A stretch of DNA of 64,000 nucleotides from Candidatus Purcelliella pentastirinorum (GTDB lineage: Bacteria > Pseudomonadota > Gammaproteobacteria > Enterobacterales > Enterobacteriaceae). The stretch spans positions 1 through 64,000 of the forward strand of contig NZ_CP028374.1 in NCBI RefSeq assembly GCF_003391335.1. The letters run 5' to 3'. Below, in pieces: positions 17,433 through 29,040 of the stretch. The notes under the pieces were generated by a model. The model ran no database searches, had not been told where the DNA came from, and worked only from the letters and a program-made list of their open reading frames with translations. A program made the translations under genes and the position numbers. Within the stretch, counting starts at the first letter, position 1. Each line of letters starts with the position of its first letter.

Positions 17433-18920
17433 TTATTTTTGCGGTTTCATAACTGGAAATAAAATAACATCTTTTATAGAATGTGAATTAGTTAATATCA
17501 TTATCAAACGATCTATTCCAATTCCTAACCCTGCAGTTGGAGGTAATCCATATTTTAATGCTTTAATATATTCATTATCATAAAATGTATATTTATTATT
17601 ATCTTTAATTTGTTTTTTAAATCTATATTCCTGTTCTTCAGGATCATTTAATTCTGAAAACCCATTAGCTAATTCATGACCGTTAATAAAAAATTCAAAT
17701 CTATCTGCAATTTCTGAATTAATATCATTTTTTTTAGCTAAAGGAGATATATCAATAGGATAATTTGTGATGAAAGTTGGATGTATTAAGTAAGGTTCTA
17801 CTGTTTTTTCAAATATTTTTTTTATTATATATCCCTTTGTGCTATTAATATTTAATTTAATATTTAATTCTTTTGCAATTTTATTTAATTCATTAAAATT
17901 ATTTATATTTTCTGAGGTTATTTTTGGGTAATATTTTATAATTGATTCTTTCATTGTCATTTTTTTAAATGGAGGCTTAAAATTAAAAATATGATTACCA
18001 TATTTAATTTTATATTTTTTTTTAATTGTTTTTGTTATTTTATATAATAATTTTTCAGTAAATTTCATTAGATCTTTATAATTTTTATAAGCTATATATA
18101 ATTCCATCATTGTAAATTCTGGATTATGATGTGTAGATATACCTTCATTTCTAAAACTTCTGTTTATTTCAAATATTTTATTAAAACCTCCTATAATTAA
18201 TCTTTTAAGAAATAATTCTGGTGAAATACGTAAATAAATATTCATATTTAAAGCATTATGATATGTTTTAAATGGTTTCGCAATTCCTCCTCCAGGAATA
18301 GATTGCATCATAGGTGTTTCTACTTCTATAAAATTATTTTTTGTCATAAATTTTCTAATTTCATGTATTATTTTTGATCTAATTATAAATTTTTTTTTTA
18401 TTTTTGCATTACTTATTAAATCTAAATATCTATATCTATATTTTAATTCTTTATTAATAACTCCATGAAATTTATTTGGAAATGGTTTTAATGATTTAGT
18501 AAGTATTTTAATATAGTTACAATAGATCGATAATTCTTTTGTATTTGTTATAAATAGTTTGCCCTTTACTCCTATAATATCTCCTATATCTAATATTTTA
18601 CATTTTTCTTTATACGAATCATTAATTAATGAGTTTTTGTTAAAATATAATTGTATTTTACCATATTCATCTTGTAAAATAATAAAAGTAGCTTTCCCCA
18701 TTATACGCAAATTTGTTATTCTACCAGCAATTTTAATATTTATATTTTTTTTTTGGAAATATATTTTTTTTTTGGAAATATATTTTTTTTTAATTTGCTT
18801 ACTATTATTTATAAAATTAAAATTATTGGGAAAAGAAAAACCTTGATATCTTAATATATCAAGTTTATTTAATCTTGATATGATTTCTTGATTTTTTTTA
18901 TTATTTTTTAATTGATTCAT
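17433..18920 (-). CDS. lysS: Lysine--tRNA ligase
   Basis: Class II lysyl-tRNA synthetase, 495 aa (E. coli 505). Motif 2 is seen in F-R-N-E-G-I-S-T-H-H-N-P-E-F and motif 3 in G-L-G-I-G-I-D-R near the end. The OB-fold anticodon domain is preceded by a variable linker that contains a 19-bp tandem duplication (18741-18791). That region reads as Lys/Ile/Tyr-rich filler without a stop. It is 12 bases downstream of prfB, the conserved prfB-lysS operon. Confidence 0.97.
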   Translation of the reverse strand: MNQLKNNKKNQEIISRLNKLDILRYQGFSFPNNFNFINNSKQIKKKYISKKKIYFQKKNINIKIAGRITNLRIMGKATFIILQDEYGKIQLYFNKNSLINDSYKEKCKILDIGDIIGVKGKLFITNTKELSIYCNYIKILTKSLKPFPNKFHGVINKELKYRYRYLDLISNAKIKKKFIIRSKIIHEIRKFMTKNNFIEVETPMMQSIPGGGIAKPFKTYHNALNMNIYLRISPELFLKRLIIGGFNKIFEINRSFRNEGISTHHNPEFTMMELYIAYKNYKDLMKFTEKLLYKITKTIKKKYKIKYGNHIFNFKPPFKKMTMKESIIKYYPKITSENINNFNELNKIAKELNIKLNINSTKGYIIKKIFEKTVEPYLIHPTFITNYPIDISPLAKKNDINSEIADRFEFFINGHELANGFSELNDPEEQEYRFKKQIKDNNKYTFYDNEYIKALKYGLPPTAGLGIGIDRLIMILTNSHSIKDVILFPVMKPQK

Positions 18921-18932
18921 TTTTTTACCATT

Positions 18933-20034
18933 TTATAGTTTCATATTCAAACTTGCTTTAATAAATTTATCCAAATTACCATTTAATACATATTGAACAT
19001 TTCTAATTTCAATACCTGTCCTAAGATCTTTTACACGAGAATTATCAAATATATAGGATCTTATTTGATTACTCCATCTTATATCAGATTTTTTATTTTC
19101 TATTTTTTGTTTTTTAATATTATTTTTTTTTATTTCTAAGTTGTACAATTTTTTTTTAATTTGTTTCATAGCAGTATTTTTATTTTTATGTTGTGATCTG
19201 TTGTTTTGACATTGTACAACAATACCTGTAGATATATGTGTTATTCTTACAGCAGATTCTGTTTTATTTACATGTTGTCCTCCTGATCCGGATGATTTAT
19301 ATACATCTATACGTAAATCATTTTGATTAATTTCAATATTAATTTTATTTTTTGTTTCCGGGTATACAAAAATTGAGCTAAAAGAGGTATGTCTTTTATT
19401 TCCTGTATTAAATGGACTTTTTCTAACTAAACGGTGTACTCCACTTTCAGTACGCAACCAACCAAATGCATATTTACCTATTACATGCAATGTTACTGAT
19501 TTAATTCCAGCTTTTTCACCATTTAATTTATTAATTATTTTACTTTTAAATCTTTTTTTCTCTATCCATCTTAAATACATTTTTAATAAAATTGAAGTCC
19601 AATCTTGAGCTTCTATTCCACCTGATCCTGATTGAAAATCTATATAACAATTATATTTGTCATATTTTTTACAAAACATTGTTTTTATTTTTAGATTATT
19701 TATTTTTATATTAATATTTTTTATATATATATTTATATCATTAAGTATGGAATTATCTTTTGTATCAATTGATAATTGAAATAATTCTTTAACATATTTT
19801 ATTTTTTTTTTTATGTTTTCTATATTATTAATAATTTCTTTTAAAATTTTATATTCTTTTTTTATTTCTTTAAAATTTTTACTTTGTTTAGATAAATATA
19901 TTTTTTTTAAATTATTTTTCATTATTATAAGATTTGCTTTATTATTTTTATAGTTAAAAATACCTCCTAATATTTTTATATTTTTTATTTAAATCTTTAA
20001 TATAACTTGTAATAGTATTAATTTCTATTTGCAT
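18933..20034 (-). CDS. prfB: Peptide chain release factor RF2, requires +1 programmed frameshift
   Basis: RF2 ends translation at UGA and UAA. The main frame holds the codon-recognition tripeptide S-P-F and the catalytic G-G-Q. The true start is an ATG at 20032-20034, giving M-Q-I-E-I-N and 26 codons in all, aligned with the first residues of E. coli RF2. That frame stops at TAA (19954-19956). A +1 shift at TTT-T then continues as N-Y-K-N and joins the long frame, for 366 aa in total (E. coli 365). The signal is AGG-AGG-TAT-TTT-TAA-C: an internal Shine-Dalgarno, a spacer codon, a slippery Phe codon and a stop. The stop is UAA where E. coli has UGA. Confidence 0.95.
19953..19968 (-). promoter_or_regulatory. 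prfB programmed +1 frameshift signal
   Basis: On the minus strand the order is an anti-rRNA sequence AGGAGG (19968-19963), one codon TAT, the slippery codon TTT, the stop TAA (19956-19954) and C. Spacing is the same as in E. coli (AGGGGG-TAT-CTT-TGA-C). tRNA-Phe can re-pair fully with UUU in the +1 frame, so slippage should be efficient. The zero frame ends here, and the +1 frame runs on to the full RF2 domains. Confidence 0.93.
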
Positions 20035-20095
20035 TATTTTATATTTGATTAAATTTATAATTTATACTATATTACATTAAATAAAGCATTACTTA

Positions 20096-20554
20096 TTATT
20101 TTTTTCTTTTATTTTTAAAAAAATCTATCAGAATATCAGAACATTTTTTTGTTAAAATTTTATTTTTAATTTTATTTTTTTTTATATTGTTAATTAATAT
20201 TTTTTGTAAAATTCTTGTTATATTATTTTTATTATCATATGTTCCAAAAATTATTTTTTTTATTCTACTATAAATTAATGCTCCATAACACATTAAACAT
20301 GGCTCTAATGTTACATAAATTAAACTGTTAGTTAATCTATAATTTTTTTTAAATTTAGCAGCATTTCTTATTGCTATTATTTCAGCATGTGCTGTAGGAT
20401 CGTTATTATTTATCACACAATTTTTTCCTTCACCTATTAATTTATTATTTAATGTTATTACTGCTCCTACTGGTATCTCACCTATTTTCAATGCCTGTTC
20501 AGCTAATTTTAATGCGTATTGTATCCAATACCTTTTATTTATGTTATTTTTCAT
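20096..20554 (-). CDS. tadA: tRNA-specific adenosine deaminase
   Basis: Deaminates the wobble adenosine of tRNA-Arg(ACG) to inosine. It is 152 aa (E. coli 167, whose extra N-terminus is variable). The zinc and catalytic motifs are H-A-E-I-I-A-I-R and P-C-L-M-C. It should not be confused with RibD or cytidine deaminase: the D-P-T-A-H-A-E context and the E-P-C-L-M-C-Y-G-A-L spacing are typical of TadA. Confidence 0.94.
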   Translation of the reverse strand: MKNNINKRYWIQYALKLAEQALKIGEIPVGAVITLNNKLIGEGKNCVINNNDPTAHAEIIAIRNAAKFKKNYRLTNSLIYVTLEPCLMCYGALIYSRIKKIIFGTYDNKNNITRILQKILINNIKKNKIKNKILTKKCSDILIDFFKNKRKK

Positions 20555-20658
20555 TTTTTTAGTTATTTATTTTTATATATAATATTATATTAATAAAGTT
20601 AAGTTTTATTATATTTTTGTTTTTTTATATAATTAAATATTTAATTTTAAATTAAAAT

Positions 20659-23241
20659 TTATTCTTTTTTATTATTTATATTTTCTATAAATATATTATT
20701 TATTATAGATTTCTCTAATCTTTGCAATTCTACTACTTTTTCATTTTTTATTATTCTTATTAAAATTACTCCTTGAGTATTTCTTTTTATTATATTTATT
20801 TCTGATACAGGTATTCTTACTAAAGTTGCAGCATTTGTTATAATCATAACTTGATCACTATCTAAAACTTGTACCGCACCTATAACTCTTCCATTACGTT
20901 TATTTATTTTAATAGAAATTACTCCCTGCGTTGCTCTTGATTTAGATGGATATTCTTTTATTTTTGTACGTTTTCCATATCCATTTTCTGTGACTGTTAA
21001 AATATTTCCATTTTTTTTGGGCACAATAAGTGAAACTAATCTATCTTTTTTAAATAATTTAATACCTTTTACTCCATATGTTATTCTATTTGTTGTACGT
21101 ATGTTCTTTTCTTTAAATCTCACTACTTTACCCATAGAAGAAAATAACATAATTTCATTTTTACCGTTAGTTAATGTTACATTAATTAACTCATCTTTAT
21201 CACGTAAATTTATTGCTATAATTCCTTTATTTCTTTCTTTTTTAAATTTAGTTAATGATGTTTTTTTCACTATACCGTAAGCTGTAGCCATAAAAATATA
21301 CAAATTACTTTTATATTTATCTATTGATAACATTGCTGTTATTCTTTCGTTTTTTGTTAATGGCAATAAATTAACTATAGGTTTTCCTTTAGTATTACGA
21401 GTTGATTTAGGCAATTGATAAACTTTTATCCAATATATTACCCCTAAACTAGAAAAACATAATATAGTACAATGAGTATTTGTTATTAATAAATTTTCTA
21501 TGAAATCTTCTTTTTTAATTTTGGCCGCAGATTTTCCTCTACCACCTCTATGTTGAGTTTCATAATGAGATAATAATTGATATTTTATATAACCTTTATT
21601 TGATAATGTTACTATTACATTTTTTTTATCTATTAGATCTTTTGTTTTTAAATTACTTTTATTTAAATATATCTTAGTACGTCTTTTATCTCCAAATTTT
21701 TGTTTTATTTTATTGAGTTCTTTTTTTATTATTGATGTTAAATAATTATCATTATTTAAAATTTTTTTAAATTTATAAATTTCTTTATTTAGTAAATTAT
21801 GTTTTTGTGAAATGTTTTTATATTCCATATTAGTTAATTTATGTAATTTTAAATTAAGAATTGCTTTTATTTGTTTTTTAGTTAGAATATATGTAAATTT
21901 ATTATTTTTAATATAAATATCTTTTTTTTTTTTATATTTTTCTTTATTAAAATCTATATTTTTTATTTTTTTACTTATATTAAAATCCCATTTATGACTT
22001 ATTAATGATTTTTTAGCTTTATTTAGTGTTTTTGAATTTTTAATTAAATTTATAATTAAATCTATATTAGTTAATGCAACCATCAAACCTTCTAATAGAT
22101 GTGTTTTTTTTTCTGTTTTTTTTAATTCATATATTGTTCTTTTAGTTATTATTTCACGTCTATGATTTATAAATATTTTAATTATTTTTTTTAAATTTAA
22201 TATTCTTGGTTGTGATTGATACAATGCTACCATATTAATACCAAATGATGTTTCTAATTTAGTTAATGAATATAGATTATTTAAAACAATTTTTGCTACT
22301 GCTTCACGTTTAATATCTATAACTATATTCATTCCACTTTTATCTGATTCATCTCTAATATTACTAATGCCTTCAATTTTTTTTTCTTTTATTAATTCGA
22401 CAATATTTGATATTAATTTTGATTTATTTACTTGATATGGTATTTCTTTGATTAATATCTTTTCTTTTTTAGTTTTTTTATTTATTTCTATTTTACTTTT
22501 TGCTCTTATATATATTATCCCTTTACCAGTATTATAAGCATCTTCTATACCTTTATTGCCATTTATAATACCTCCTGTAGGAAAATCTGGACCTGGTATA
22601 TAATGCATTAATTCCGTTAATGTTATATTATTATCATTAATATAAGCCAAACATGCATTTATTATTTCATTTATATTATGTGAAGGAATATTAGTAGCCA
22701 TACCTACAGCAATTCCAGATGAACCGTTAATTAAAAGATTAGGTATTTTAGTAGGTAATATTTCTGGAATTTTTTCACTATTATCGTAATTATCTACAAA
22801 ATTTATTGTTTCCTTATCTAAATCCGTTAAAAATTCATTTGCTATTTTTGACATTCTTATTTCAGTATATCTCATAGCTGCAGCAGAATCTCCATCTATG
22901 GAGCCAAAATTACCTTGACCATCAATCAATACATATCTTGAAATAAAAGATTGTGCCATTCTTACTATTGTATCATATACTGCTAAATCACCATGAGGAT
23001 GATATTTACCTATAACATCACCTACTATTCTTGCGGATTTTTTATATGATTTATTCCATTCATTATTTAGTATCTTCATAGCATATAATATTCTTCTATG
23101 TACTGGTTTTAGTCCGTCTCTTACATCAGGTAATGCTCTTCCTATAATAACCGACATTGCGTAATCTAAATATGAATTTTTAATTTCTTCTTCTATATTA
23201 ATTAATGTAATTTCTTTAGCTAAATTATTAATATCATTCAT
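20659..23241 (-). CDS. gyrA: DNA gyrase subunit A
   Basis: Breakage-reunion subunit of gyrase, 860 aa (E. coli 875). The catalytic tyrosine is in A-A-M-R-Y-T-E (residue 125, equal to Tyr122). The C-terminal wrapping domain keeps a GyrA box, Q-H-R-G-G-R-G, which supports gyrase over topoisomerase IV. The acidic tail of E. coli GyrA is missing. In the quinolone-resistance region the residue equal to Ser83 is Leu (codon 22984-22986) and the Asp87 equivalent is kept. Confidence 0.97.
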   Translation of the reverse strand: MNDINNLAKEITLINIEEEIKNSYLDYAMSVIIGRALPDVRDGLKPVHRRILYAMKILNNEWNKSYKKSARIVGDVIGKYHPHGDLAVYDTIVRMAQSFISRYVLIDGQGNFGSIDGDSAAAMRYTEIRMSKIANEFLTDLDKETINFVDNYDNSEKIPEILPTKIPNLLINGSSGIAVGMATNIPSHNINEIINACLAYINDNNITLTELMHYIPGPDFPTGGIINGNKGIEDAYNTGKGIIYIRAKSKIEINKKTKKEKILIKEIPYQVNKSKLISNIVELIKEKKIEGISNIRDESDKSGMNIVIDIKREAVAKIVLNNLYSLTKLETSFGINMVALYQSQPRILNLKKIIKIFINHRREIITKRTIYELKKTEKKTHLLEGLMVALTNIDLIINLIKNSKTLNKAKKSLISHKWDFNISKKIKNIDFNKEKYKKKKDIYIKNNKFTYILTKKQIKAILNLKLHKLTNMEYKNISQKHNLLNKEIYKFKKILNNDNYLTSIIKKELNKIKQKFGDKRRTKIYLNKSNLKTKDLIDKKNVIVTLSNKGYIKYQLLSHYETQHRGGRGKSAAKIKKEDFIENLLITNTHCTILCFSSLGVIYWIKVYQLPKSTRNTKGKPIVNLLPLTKNERITAMLSIDKYKSNLYIFMATAYGIVKKTSLTKFKKERNKGIIAINLRDKDELINVTLTNGKNEIMLFSSMGKVVRFKEKNIRTTNRITYGVKGIKLFKKDRLVSLIVPKKNGNILTVTENGYGKRTKIKEYPSKSRATQGVISIKINKRNGRVIGAVQVLDSDQVMIITNAATLVRIPVSEINIIKRNTQGVILIRIIKNEKVVELQRLEKSIINNIFIENINNKKE

Positions 23242-23589
23242 TTTTATTTATTCCTAATTATTTTTATAATATTAGTAAATATTTTAATTAAAGATATTTT
23301 AATATTTTAAATATTAATATCATTAAAATTTCAATGTTTTAAATTTATTATTTATTATGTTAATTTAAATCATTTCTTTCTTTTATTTTAAAACTCAAAA
23401 TAATATTTATTATTAAATAATTATTTATAATATGCATTATAATATATAATGAATTAAATAATATTTAATTATTATTTTTAATTGTTTTTTAATTTATTAA
23501 ACATTTAAAATTACATGTTTTTATTTATTTTATTAAAAATTTTCTTTTTTTATATTATTTTGTTTTAAAATATACAGGTATAAGAATTT
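23242..23589. other. 348-base divergent intergenic region gyrA/nrdA
   Basis: This holds the upstream regions of gyrA (minus strand) and nrdA (plus strand) and is almost pure A/T. Several TATAAT-like hexamers occur, for example around 23449-23460, but in this composition they cannot be told from chance. I see no NrdR or DnaA box, no RNA structure and no gene remnant. Confidence 0.5.
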
Positions 23590-25869
23590 ATGAATCAAAA
23601 TTTATTTGTAATAAAAAGAAATGGAAATAAAGAAAATCTTAATTTAGAAAAAATTCATAGAGTTCTTAATTGGGCATCTAAAGGTTTAAATAATATTTCT
23701 ATTTCTCAGGTTGAATTAAAATCTCATATTCAATTTTATAATGGTATAAAAACATCTGATATACAGGAAACTATAATTAAATCTGCAGCAGATCTAATAT
23801 CAAGTTCAGTACCTGATTATCAATATTTAGCAGCAAGATTAGCGATTTTTCATTTACGTAAAAAAGCATATGGTAAATTTGATCCACCTAAATTATATGA
23901 ACATGTCATTAATATGATTAATTTAGGAAAATATGATTTTATTTTAACTAAACTTTATTCTAAATTAGAATTTGATCATATGGATAAATATATAGATCAT
24001 TTAAGAGATATGAATTTTTCTTATGCGGCTGTAAAACAACTAGAAGGAAAATATTTAGTACAAAATAGAGTTACTGGTAAGATATATGAAAGTGCGCAAT
24101 TCATATATATATTAATATCGGCATGTTTATTTGCAAATTATCCTAAAAGTATCCGTTTAAATTATGTATGCAAATTTTATGACGCTATTTCTACTTTTAA
24201 AATTTCATTACCTACCCCAATTATGGCAGGTGTAAGAACACCAACCAGACAATTTAGTTCATGTGTTTTAATTGAATGTGGGGATAATTTAGATTCTATT
24301 AATTCTACCGCTAGTGCTATTGTAAAATATATTTCACAAAGAGCTGGAGTAGGTATTAATGCTGGTCGTATTCGTGCTCTTGGCAGTTCAATCAGAGGTG
24401 GTGAAGCATTTCATACTGGTTGTATTCCTTTTTATAAACATTTTCAAACAGCTGTAAAATCTTGTTCTCAGGGTGGTGTTAGAGGGGGAGCCGCTACACT
24501 TTTTTATCCTATTTGGCATTTAGAAATAGAAAATTTGTTAGTCTTGAAAAATAATAGAGGTATTGAAGAAAATCGTGTAAGACATTTAGATTATTGTGTA
24601 CAATTAAATAAGTTAATGTATCAACGTTTTTTAAAAAATAAAAAGATTACACTTTTTAGTCCATCAGATGTTTTAGATTTGTACAATGCTTTTTTCTGTG
24701 ATCAAAATGAATTTATAAAATTATATTTATATTATGAAAATCTTAAAAATATTCGTAAAAAAAAAATAAAAGCATTAGATTTATTTTCTCTTATGATGAA
24801 GGAAAGAGCTTCTACTGGTCGTATATATATACAAAATGTTGATCATTGTAATACACATGGAGCATTTAATCCTTTATTAGCTCCTGTTCGTCAATCTAAT
24901 TTATGTTTAGAAATAACATTACCTACAAAAGAACTAAATAATATTAATGATCCCAATGGGGAAATCGCTTTATGTACTTTATCTGCATTTAATTTAGGTA
25001 CTATTAATAAATTAAGTGAATTGAAAAATTTATCTAACTTAATTGTAAGAGCATTAGATTCTTTATTAGATTATCAACATTATTTATTACCTTCTGCAAA
25101 AAAAAATGCTATAAATAGAAGATCTTTAGGTATTGGTGTAATTAATTATGCATATTATTTAGCAAAAAATAATGTTAAATATTCAGATGGTAGTGCGAAT
25201 AAATTAACACATAAAACTTTTGAAACTATACAATACTATTTATTATCTTCATCAAATAAATTAGCTGAAGAAAAAGGTTCATGTGTTTATTTTAATCAAA
25301 CATCTTATTTTATGGGTAAATTACCAATAGATACCTATAAAAAATTTCTAGATCATATTTGTGATGAACCTTTACATTGTAATTGGAACAAATTAAGAAA
25401 AAATATAAAAAAATATGGTTTACGAAACTCTACTTTATCAGCATTAATGCCATCAGAAACTTCTTCACAAATATCTAATTCTACTAATGGAATAGAACCA
25501 CCAAGAGGTTATGTTACTATCAAATCTTCTAAAGATGGTATTTTGCGTCAAATTGTACCAGAATATGAAAGATTAAAGAATAATTATGAACTAGTATGGA
25601 ATATGCCTGATAATAAAGGTTATTTATCATTAATTGGAATAATGCAAAAATTTGTAGATCAATCTATATCTGCTAATACCAATTATGATCCTAAAAAATT
25701 TTCAGATAATAAAGTTCCTATGAAAATATTAATTCAAGATTTATTATTTTCTTATAAATTAGGTTTAAAAACACTTTATTATCATAATACCCGTGATGGT
25801 ACTAAAGATATACAAGATAATAATTTATTTATCAATCCCACTTGTGATAGTGATTCATGTAAAATATGA
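23590..25869 (+). CDS. nrdA: Class Ia ribonucleotide reductase, alpha subunit
   Basis: Reduces ribonucleoside diphosphates to deoxy forms. It is 759 aa (E. coli 761). The N-terminal ATP-cone (about 1-90) is complete, which implies dATP feedback control is kept. Active-site segments S-N-L-C-L-E and A-L-C-T-L-S-A-F-N are present, and the C-terminal redox pair survives as C-D-S-D-S-C-K-I. nrdB starts 31 bases later. The ferredoxin gene yfaE that follows nrdB in E. coli is absent. Confidence 0.98.
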   Translation: MNQNLFVIKRNGNKENLNLEKIHRVLNWASKGLNNISISQVELKSHIQFYNGIKTSDIQETIIKSAADLISSSVPDYQYLAARLAIFHLRKKAYGKFDPPKLYEHVINMINLGKYDFILTKLYSKLEFDHMDKYIDHLRDMNFSYAAVKQLEGKYLVQNRVTGKIYESAQFIYILISACLFANYPKSIRLNYVCKFYDAISTFKISLPTPIMAGVRTPTRQFSSCVLIECGDNLDSINSTASAIVKYISQRAGVGINAGRIRALGSSIRGGEAFHTGCIPFYKHFQTAVKSCSQGGVRGGAATLFYPIWHLEIENLLVLKNNRGIEENRVRHLDYCVQLNKLMYQRFLKNKKITLFSPSDVLDLYNAFFCDQNEFIKLYLYYENLKNIRKKKIKALDLFSLMMKERASTGRIYIQNVDHCNTHGAFNPLLAPVRQSNLCLEITLPTKELNNINDPNGEIALCTLSAFNLGTINKLSELKNLSNLIVRALDSLLDYQHYLLPSAKKNAINRRSLGIGVINYAYYLAKNNVKYSDGSANKLTHKTFETIQYYLLSSSNKLAEEKGSCVYFNQTSYFMGKLPIDTYKKFLDHICDEPLHCNWNKLRKNIKKYGLRNSTLSALMPSETSSQISNSTNGIEPPRGYVTIKSSKDGILRQIVPEYERLKNNYELVWNMPDNKGYLSLIGIMQKFVDQSISANTNYDPKKFSDNKVPMKILIQDLLFSYKLGLKTLYYHNTRDGTKDIQDNNLFINPTCDSDSCKI

Positions 25870-25900
25870 TTTATTAAATAGATTTCATCTAGGATGCTTT

Positions 25901-27031
25901 ATGATTTATACTATTTTTCCAGAAAAAAAAAATAATCAGTTAAATGAACCTATGTTTTTTGGTCAATCGGTTAATATAGCAAGATATGATCAACAAAAAT
26001 ATGTTATTTTTGAAGAATTAATTGAAAAACAATTATCTTTTTTTTGGAGGCCTGAAGAAATTGATATTTCTAGAGATCGTGTTGATTTTATAAATTTGCC
26101 AGAACATGAAAAACATATATTTTTAAGTAATTTAAAGTATCAAACATTACTTGATTCTATTCAAGGCAGAAGTCCTAATATAGCATTTTTACCATTAATA
26201 TCTCTGCCTGAATTAGAAACTTGGATTGAAACATGGTCGTTTTCTGAAACTATTCATTCTCGTTCATATACTCATATTATTCGTAATATAGTTCATGATC
26301 CTTCAATTATTTTTGATGATATTGTTGATAATAAACAAATTTTAGAACGTGCTAGAGATATTTCTATATATTATGATAAATTGATAAATCTAACTAATTA
26401 TTGGCACTTGTTTGGTGAAGGAATACATAAAATTAATAATAATAAAATTCATGTAGATTTGCACGAATTAAAAAAAAGTTTATATTTATGTTTAATGAGT
26501 GTAAATGCTTTAGAAGCTATTCGTTTCTATGTAAGTTTTGCTTGTTCTTTTGCTTTTGCTGAAAGAAAAATAATGGAAGGAAATGCTAAAATTATTCGTT
26601 TAATTGCACGTGATGAAAGTTTACATTTAATAGGAACACAATATATGATAAATTTAATGCGAAAGGGTAAAGATGATTATGAAATGTATGAAATAGCTAA
26701 TGAATGTGAATTGAAATGTAATAATCTTTTTCAATCTGTAGCTGAACAAGAAAAAAAATGGGCCGAATATTTATTTTGTGATGGTTCTATGATTGGATTA
26801 AATAAAGAGATTTTATGTCAATATATTGAGTATATAACAAATATACGTATGAAATCTGTAGGTTTAGATACACCTTATGATATATCCCATAATCCTATAC
26901 CATGGATTAATAGTTGGTTAATATCTGATAACGTACAATCCGCTCCTCAAGAAGTGGAATTAAGTTCTTATTTAATTGGACAAATTAATTCAGAAATTGA
27001 TAGTGAAGATTTCCAAAATTTTGAACTTTAA
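25901..27031 (+). CDS. nrdB: Class Ia ribonucleotide reductase, beta (radical) subunit
   Basis: Di-iron tyrosyl-radical subunit, 376 aa with the ATG at 25901, identical in length to E. coli NrdB. The radical tyrosine lies in H-S-R-S-Y-T-H-I-I, and the iron ligands in L-P-E-H-E-K-H and R-D-E-S-L-H. The C-terminus that docks NrdA ends D-F-Q-N-F-E-L. A T-A-G-G-A stretch upstream is the likely ribosome-binding site. The frame is open further upstream (25793), overlapping nrdA, but that extension has no family counterpart. Confidence 0.98.
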   Translation: MIYTIFPEKKNNQLNEPMFFGQSVNIARYDQQKYVIFEELIEKQLSFFWRPEEIDISRDRVDFINLPEHEKHIFLSNLKYQTLLDSIQGRSPNIAFLPLISLPELETWIETWSFSETIHSRSYTHIIRNIVHDPSIIFDDIVDNKQILERARDISIYYDKLINLTNYWHLFGEGIHKINNNKIHVDLHELKKSLYLCLMSVNALEAIRFYVSFACSFAFAERKIMEGNAKIIRLIARDESLHLIGTQYMINLMRKGKDDYEMYEIANECELKCNNLFQSVAEQEKKWAEYLFCDGSMIGLNKEILCQYIEYITNIRMKSVGLDTPYDISHNPIPWINSWLISDNVQSAPQEVELSSYLIGQINSEIDSEDFQNFEL

Positions 27032-27049
27032 TTAAGTAAATAAAATATA

Positions 27050-28693
27050 TTAAATTCTTTTATATCTATTATTTAAATTAGTAATTAGGTTGAATATAAG
27101 ATTATTTGATTTATTTTCAATTTTATCTAAACAATAATATCCTTCTCTCTCAAATTGATATTTATTTCCTATTTTTGCTGTTTTTAAAGATTCTTCTACA
27201 AATCCATTTTTAATAATTAGAGATTTTTTATTTACATTATTTGTTAATTTATTTTTTTTTAATGGATTTATTTTATTAAATAATTTTTCATATAGATAAA
27301 ATTTTGCTGGAATAGAATGTAATACTGATACCCAATGTATTATTTTTATATATTTATAATCTTGATTCTTTTTATGTTTACATGTACAAATTATTTTTTT
27401 AATTTCCCCTTTTTTATTTTTTATTATAAATTTAATAATTATATTATATGCATTTTTTAGACGTATTTTATTTCCTACCACTGGATGATTATATTTATTA
27501 TTATTTTTATCTTTAAAATCATATTTATCTATATAAATTTCTTTATTAAAATAAATTTTTCTTTTCCCCATATTTTTATTGATTGGATGATTGTTTATTA
27601 TTAATTGTTCTTCATATTTATTTGGAATATTTTCTAATATAATTTTGATAGGATTTATAATGGCCATTGTTCGAGGAGAATTTTTGTTCAAATCATTTCT
27701 TATACAATTTTCTAATAATGACATTTCAATTATATTATTTTGTTTGGTAACCCCAATTCTAGAACAAAAATCTATTATTGAATCTGGTGTATATCCTCTT
27801 TTTCTTAATCCTGTTATTGTTAATATCCTTGGATCATTCCATTTTGTTATTATTTTTTTTTTAATTAATTTATTTATATATCTTTTAGACATAATATTAT
27901 ATTCTATATTTAGTCTAGAAAATTCATATTGTTTAGGTCTATTTTCTATAGTTATATTTTTTAAAATCCAATTATATAAATTTTTATTATCTATAAATTC
28001 CAATGTGCATATAGAATGTGTAATTTTTTCTAATGCATCAGATATACAATGTGAAAAATCATACATAGGATAAATACACCATTCATTTGCAGTTTTTATA
28101 TGTTCTTTATATTTTATTCTATATAAAATTGGATCTCTCATTAGTATTATAGGGGATAACATATTAATTTTAGCTCTTAAACACATTTGTCCTTCTTTAA
28201 ATTTACCTTCTTTCATTTCTTTAAATAGTTTTAAGTTATCATTTATACTTCTATTTCTATATGGACTATCTTTTCCTATAGTTTTTAATGTTCCTCTATA
28301 TTTTTTTATTTCTTTAGAATTTAATTCATCTACATAAGCTAATTTTTTTTTTATTAATTCAATTGCATAATTATATATTTTTAAAAAATAATTTGATGTA
28401 TAATATATGTTGTTTATTTTAAATCCTAACCATTTAATATCTTTTTTTATTGATTTTATGTATTTTTTTTTTATTTTACTGGGATTACTGTCATCAAATC
28501 TTACATTACATGTACCATTAAAATCTTTAGCTATATTATAATTTATATATAATGATTTAACGTGTCCTAAATGTAAATAGCCATTAGGTTCTGGAGCAAA
28601 TCTAGTTTTAATTTTAGAATATTTTTTTTTATTTAAATCATTTTTTATTATTTTTCTTATAAAATTATTTTTATTTATTGTGTTTTTATTCAT
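27050..28693 (-). CDS. glnS: Glutamine--tRNA ligase
   Basis: Class I synthetase, 547 aa (E. coli 554). The HIGH-type motif is A-P-E-P-N-G-Y-L-H-L-G-H-V and the KMSKS-type motif is V/I-M-S-K-R. The F-D-D-S-N-P segment and the C-terminal anticodon-binding barrels are intact. Its cognate tRNA-Gln(UUG) is at 31.9 kb. Its stop is 18 bases from the convergent nrdB stop. Confidence 0.97.
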   Translation of the reverse strand: MNKNTINKNNFIRKIIKNDLNKKKYSKIKTRFAPEPNGYLHLGHVKSLYINYNIAKDFNGTCNVRFDDSNPSKIKKKYIKSIKKDIKWLGFKINNIYYTSNYFLKIYNYAIELIKKKLAYVDELNSKEIKKYRGTLKTIGKDSPYRNRSINDNLKLFKEMKEGKFKEGQMCLRAKINMLSPIILMRDPILYRIKYKEHIKTANEWCIYPMYDFSHCISDALEKITHSICTLEFIDNKNLYNWILKNITIENRPKQYEFSRLNIEYNIMSKRYINKLIKKKIITKWNDPRILTITGLRKRGYTPDSIIDFCSRIGVTKQNNIIEMSLLENCIRNDLNKNSPRTMAIINPIKIILENIPNKYEEQLIINNHPINKNMGKRKIYFNKEIYIDKYDFKDKNNNKYNHPVVGNKIRLKNAYNIIIKFIIKNKKGEIKKIICTCKHKKNQDYKYIKIIHWVSVLHSIPAKFYLYEKLFNKINPLKKNKLTNNVNKKSLIIKNGFVEESLKTAKIGNKYQFEREGYYCLDKIENKSNNLIFNLITNLNNRYKRI

Positions 28694-29040
28694 GAAATGT
28701 TATTCAATTTTTATTTAATTCAAAAATTTTTTTTAAGAAACAGATATAATTTCAATAAAATATATTGAATTAATCAAATTTAATTTAATATAAATTATAT
28801 TATAAATTTTAATTAATAAAAGATATCTTTTTTATATTAAATTTTTATTTTATTCATTTATCATTTTTTTTATATCTATATATTATAAATAATTTTCTAT
28901 TTAGTATTTTACATATGGTATTTATTTATTATATTTAAATCATAAATAACTAAATTTTAGTGTTTTAAATGTTTAATTTAATAAATATTTTAGTTTTAAA
29001 TAATTAATCTTTTATATTTTTTTTTCATAAAATTAAAAAA
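28694..29040. other. 347-base divergent intergenic region glnS/metK
   Basis: Almost pure A/T sequence carrying the upstream regions of both genes. I see no conserved hairpin, SAM-riboswitch core, MetJ-box array or gene remnant. metK begins directly after an A-rich stretch with no clear Shine-Dalgarno sequence. Confidence 0.5.
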
